Assembly: GCA_026826555.1 (NCBI GenBank)
Contig: JAKSZT010053928.1
Span: forward strand, 39,998,934-40,062,933
DNA from: Tolypeutes matacus
Taxonomy: Eukaryota; Chordata; Mammalia; Cingulata; Chlamyphoridae
DNA length: 64,000 bases
Direction of reading: 5' to 3'
Of this stretch, positions 60,450 through 64,000 are shown piece after piece. The notes under the pieces are model-generated. The model was not told the DNA's origin, ran no database searches, and was given only the letters and a program-made list of their open reading frames with translations. Numbering within the stretch: position 1 is the stretch's first letter; every line of letters starts with the position of its first letter. Made by a program: the position numbers and the translations under genes.

Positions 60450-60725
60450 AACACATGTTTTTCAGAAATCCTTCCCAATCCACCTTTAAATCCCAATCCA
60501 TCATCCCTCCCATTTCCCCATCTCCCAATATCCTTTATACACTAAATTTACTTGCATCACTTCACTTAAATAACTTTATTGAAATGATCTGTAATTGCAT
60601 TTGGCTAGCACATGAGGTTTTGTATTCTTTGAAATTAGGACCTTGACTTAACCAACATTTTATTCCCATTCCTGAGCATTGTGTCTGGCAGGTAATGTGT
60701 ATACTCATTAAATGTGAATGGATAA
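60450..60725 (+). mobile_element. L2 LINE 3' fragment
   Basis: 'cattcctgagcattgtgtct' followed by 'ggcaggtaatgtgtatactc' and 'attaaatgtgaatgg' matches the L2 3' end; upstream is pyrimidine-rich as in L2. Confidence 0.6.
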
Positions 60726-63700
60726 TAAGGTAGTTAAAAGAAAGAGCCTTACAAATTAATCAGTGCATATATTGTACCTATGTCATGAGAAGCATTGTCC
60801 CACAAATTATACAGTATTTCTTTTCAAAAGTCCATGGTAGAAATTAATTTCAACTCATATGATCAGGAAAAGCAAAGAGATCAATAGCAACAAACACTCC
60901 TCCCACGAAACTGGGTTGTTTGGCTCTTCTTTATGAACCCTTGCATCCTGTTGGTAACTATGTTTCACTCTTGGCCTTCAACATGGGGAGTATAATATCC
61001 AATACACAGCTTACCTCTAGCATCTCATTAGAAAATTCTGTCATATATTAGCTTTATTTTCCTATGCAACCAAAGCCATTGTCTGTCCACTATATCATAG
61101 AGTAGGAATATGTAGCCAGAAATATTAGTCAATGACCAAAATGGGAGCAAGAAGAAAACAAGGTGCTAGTGAACCATTCCATTAGGGGGACAAGGAAGTG
61201 GGATGGGTAGCTGTTACTTTGGTCTTTCCTCACCTCTTCTAAGGAGACACACATAATTCACACACACAAACACATCAAATGCCATAATTTGAAGTGAGTT
61301 TACATGTTACATAGCTTGAGTTCAGTTAACATTTCCCACAGATTGCAAATGAGTGAATTGAGCATGTTTATCACATGCACTTTCTTAGGTTTCTTGTCTG
61401 CCTTTCCCCTTTGAGACAGTGCAGTCAGACTGAATCATGAAAGTGAACGTGTGCATTTCAGGGGAAAGCAGAGTCCCACAGTGAGAGTCATTTCTGTCAC
61501 AGCGTTTGCCTTTGCTAGTTTATAATTATGCGGTTTGGGCTCTTTCTTCTTTGGTGTCGTGCATCCATTGCCAAGTAGCCACCAGGTGCATGAAGAGTAA
61601 CAACAAAGATGCCATGAATATCAATAGGTAAAAAGGAAACAGCTTGTCGTAGCACTACTATCAACATAATGTGCAAACAGCAGCTTATAACCTTCACAGT
61701 ACTGCCCCTTTGAGAGCAGGCCATTTAAAATCATGGTCTTACAACCACCCCGAGATGTCCTTTCGAAAGGGCCTCTGTTGGATCCAAAAACACGTTTTAA
61801 AGCTTCCCAAGCAAAATACTCAATCTCTCATTTCACACTTTGTGAATCTGGGAGCTATTTTCAGAAGTATAGAAACTAATATTAATCATAAAGAGGTTGC
61901 ACAGAGAGAGATGTGGTCTCAAAGCTGACCAGCAAGCATACGTCAAAGGATTTGTGGGAGTAATTTAATACTAGACCATGGACTCAGGCCCAGAGTTCCC
62001 GAGTACAGGGCTCTGTTTGGCATTTTGAAAATTTTGGTATACTCCGTCAGCTCAGGCAGCAATAGTTACTGAGAACCCACAGTGTGCTGAATGCCAAAGA
62101 GCATATAACAGAAAGAAATAGCAACTATCATGATACCCAGAAATAGGTTATGAAACAATGACATCTAAAAATAAATGGGAGTTGGGCTCTTCCAACAGCC
62201 AAACCTTGGAGTGGGAGGCAAAAGAAGGTCATTTCAGACCCAGGACAAAGATGTCATCTACAAGCCCAAGAGAAAGGGGTCCTCTTTTACAGTGTTCTTG
62301 TCAGAAAAGACAAGAATCTTTTAAAGTCAATACACAGAGGGTGTCCAGTACACGGTACTGATCATACATCTGGTCTGGCTGTGTAAACTGCGATATTCAA
62401 AGTGCCATGTACATGAAGATCTGTTCTGGGGACACCTGATGTTTGATTTCAGAGTGCTGTTTTAATTTTTTCTCATAAAATCTCCAATTTTCTTTTTAAA
62501 ACATTAATCTAGACAGACAAGATTTTAAGATTGTTTGGATATTCATTTGTTCTTTTAAAAAATAAAACCTTTGAGTTCTCTTCCAAATCTGTTGTGTTAG
62601 AATGTCCTTATTTCTTGTGCTGCTGGGAATAAGCCCTAACATCATAGCCCACTCAAGTGAAATTAAGGTTCTGGAAAAGGCCCTGGATTTAGAATTGCTT
62701 GTAAAAAAAACATTGAGCCACAGTAAGACTGGCTTCTCATCTAGCCTCATCATATATGTTCCCCTAAACCTTTGTAATTTTAGTTGCAATTTTAACTAAA
62801 AGGGAAAAAAATCTGTCTCTCAATGTACTTTCAAAATACTAAAACAGATATAAATAAAGGACACAATTGAAACAAGAAACCTACTTTCCTGCCTTGAACT
62901 CTAGTTTACTTTCCATTCATATGGGGAACTTACCCATACAAACCAATGAAATGAATTCTCACAGAATTCAAAAGGCAAATGTCAAAGAGTAAACAATCTT
63001 AAAGTTCTGAGGGACATTTTGTATGTGAAGTCAAAAGATGAAACCTTCCTCAGCTAATTAACAGATCTACCAGTGTACTACAATCGTCACAGCAGACTTG
63101 ATAACGTATTTTCAAGCTTAGTTTTAACTGCTTGGGTTAATTCTTAATTATGACTAAAATATACCATAAAATTTCTATATTTTAGAGAAAAGAGGAAGAT
63201 ACAAAATCCATTGGCAAGAAGTATGTGTACTCAAAATTCTTTAATACTCTGAGATTATCTCACCTTGAGAGAGAAAGGAGAATGAACATCTAGTTTGCTT
63301 TTAGAATTCTAAGTTCTGGGATAAGAAGTTGTAACAACCTTGTAATCATTACTGCCTACCACAAAATATGTTGGTTGTTCTAGTTGCTAAATTTTACTAT
63401 ACTAAGAAAGATGGAAGAACCATATCAATGTGAAATAAACCAGTTTTGAACGCAGCTGCTAAGGGAGATAAAGTAACAAGGAGGCTCCTTTTGGTGAATG
63501 ACTCTGAAGGGAAACATCTTAACAGGCTGAAACCTGGTCACAGGCTAAGCAGATACCATGTGAGCTTTGCTGTTTCAAATGATGCCTTGAGACCCAGTTG
63601 GACTTCTAAGCTTTCCCTCAAGTAAGCACCCAAATTGGGGGGCAGGGCATGCTTTAGTGCAAATTCCAAAAACTATCTTTACCAACATACCCTTTGCAAG

Positions 63701-63806
63701 CTAAATTCACAATTGTGAGAGTATATTGCCTTACTTTAAGTGGCCCCCAAATCTATAACATTGTACTAGAAGCAGACATTTGTTGTATTTTTCTACCCAA
63801 TTCTTT
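60726..63806. other. Unassigned non-coding DNA
   Basis: About 3.1 kb with no supported gene or confidently named repeat. A CA-rich patch lies near 61255-61275. Frames near 61515-61928 and 62496-62799 have no recognisable domain. Confidence 0.5.
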
Positions 63807-63836
63807 AAACAAACAAACAAACAAACAAACAAAAAA
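63807..63836. repeat. (CAAA)n microsatellite
   Basis: About seven AAAC units followed by an A run, adjoining an old L1-like segment. Confidence 0.95.
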
Positions 63837-63845
63837 CATTATTTT

Positions 63846-64000
63846 TAAAGAAGTTTTAGATTATAGAATTGTTGCATAGAAAATATAGGGGATTCCCATA
63901 TACCCCACCCCTCACATTTTCCTCAATTAATAACAACCTTGGAAATTTCATTCTGACCTTTGCAAATCCTTTCCAGAGAGTCCCCAATTTGTTCTGTTGT
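63846..64000. mobile_element. Old L1-like fragment, cut by the window end
   Basis: 'agaagttttagattatagaa' followed by 'gattcccatataccccaccc' resembles the old L1 segment also seen near 51185. It continues beyond the window; the orientation is not certain. Confidence 0.6.

Noticed and set aside
61515..61928. Short frames on both strands near a more GC-rich patch
   Set aside because: No domain or conserved motif that I recognise; too short to support a gene.

Overview
The window reads as nuclear DNA of an armadillo (Dasypus) or a close xenarthran. Four nearly identical tRNA-derived SINEs (9436-9618, 22714-22903, 40500-40697 on the minus strand, 46455-46640) match the DAS-SINE family known from armadillos, and two older relatives (48333-48541, 52139-52585) accompany them. 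The rest is AT-rich, intron- or intergenic-type mammalian sequence full of old mammalian repeats (MIR, L2, L1, MaLR and ERVL LTRs, hAT elements). No intact host protein-coding gene, rRNA, tRNA gene, CpG island or bacterial-type feature was found. The long open frames are repeat-derived or chance frames.

Layout. 1-9 kb: mostly unassigned DNA with a GT-rich tract (485-645), a processed-pseudogene fragment of TADA1 (2893-3213, minus), a MIR and a solo MLT1A-like LTR (6605-7008). 8.9-9.9 kb: two diverged copies of a ~210-bp sequence with a young SINE between them. 11.8-18.9 kb: old L1, L2 and MIR pieces. 19.1-22 kb: two solo LTRs of one MaLR-like family in the same orientation. 22-25.5 kb: old L1/HAL1-type sequence with a young SINE nested in it. 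25.5-36 kb: mostly unassigned, with protein-like fragments on the minus strand near 34.1-35.6 kb that I could not identify. 36.6-38.3 kb: MIR, L2 and another old element. 39.06-39.37 kb: a hAT element with perfect 8-bp duplications. 41.5-42.2 and 47.0-47.3 kb: two related LINE-type 3' ends, the second inverted at its 5' side. 49.0-49.2 kb: a second hAT element. 49.5-51.1 kb: part of an ERVL provirus on the minus strand (LTR, primer-binding site, 311-codon gag-like frame). 54.1-55.7 kb: a MaLR-type provirus on the minus strand with a 192-codon gag-like frame. 58.2-59.6 kb: a long old repeat. The window ends inside another L1-like piece.

The genes do not work together as a system: the region is an archive of insertions. 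Nested insertions and target-site duplications (TSDs) give a relative order: ancient MIR/L2/L1, then MaLR/ERVL and hAT, then LINE 3' ends, then DAS-SINEs. I found no new functional system. The observations most worth checking are the ERVL gag frame with an in-frame proline-rich repeat, the short MaLR provirus, the SINE carrying a 17-bp tandem module, the twin-primed LINE copy and the unidentified protein-like region at 34-35.6 kb. All family names rest on recall of consensus sequences, not on a database search.
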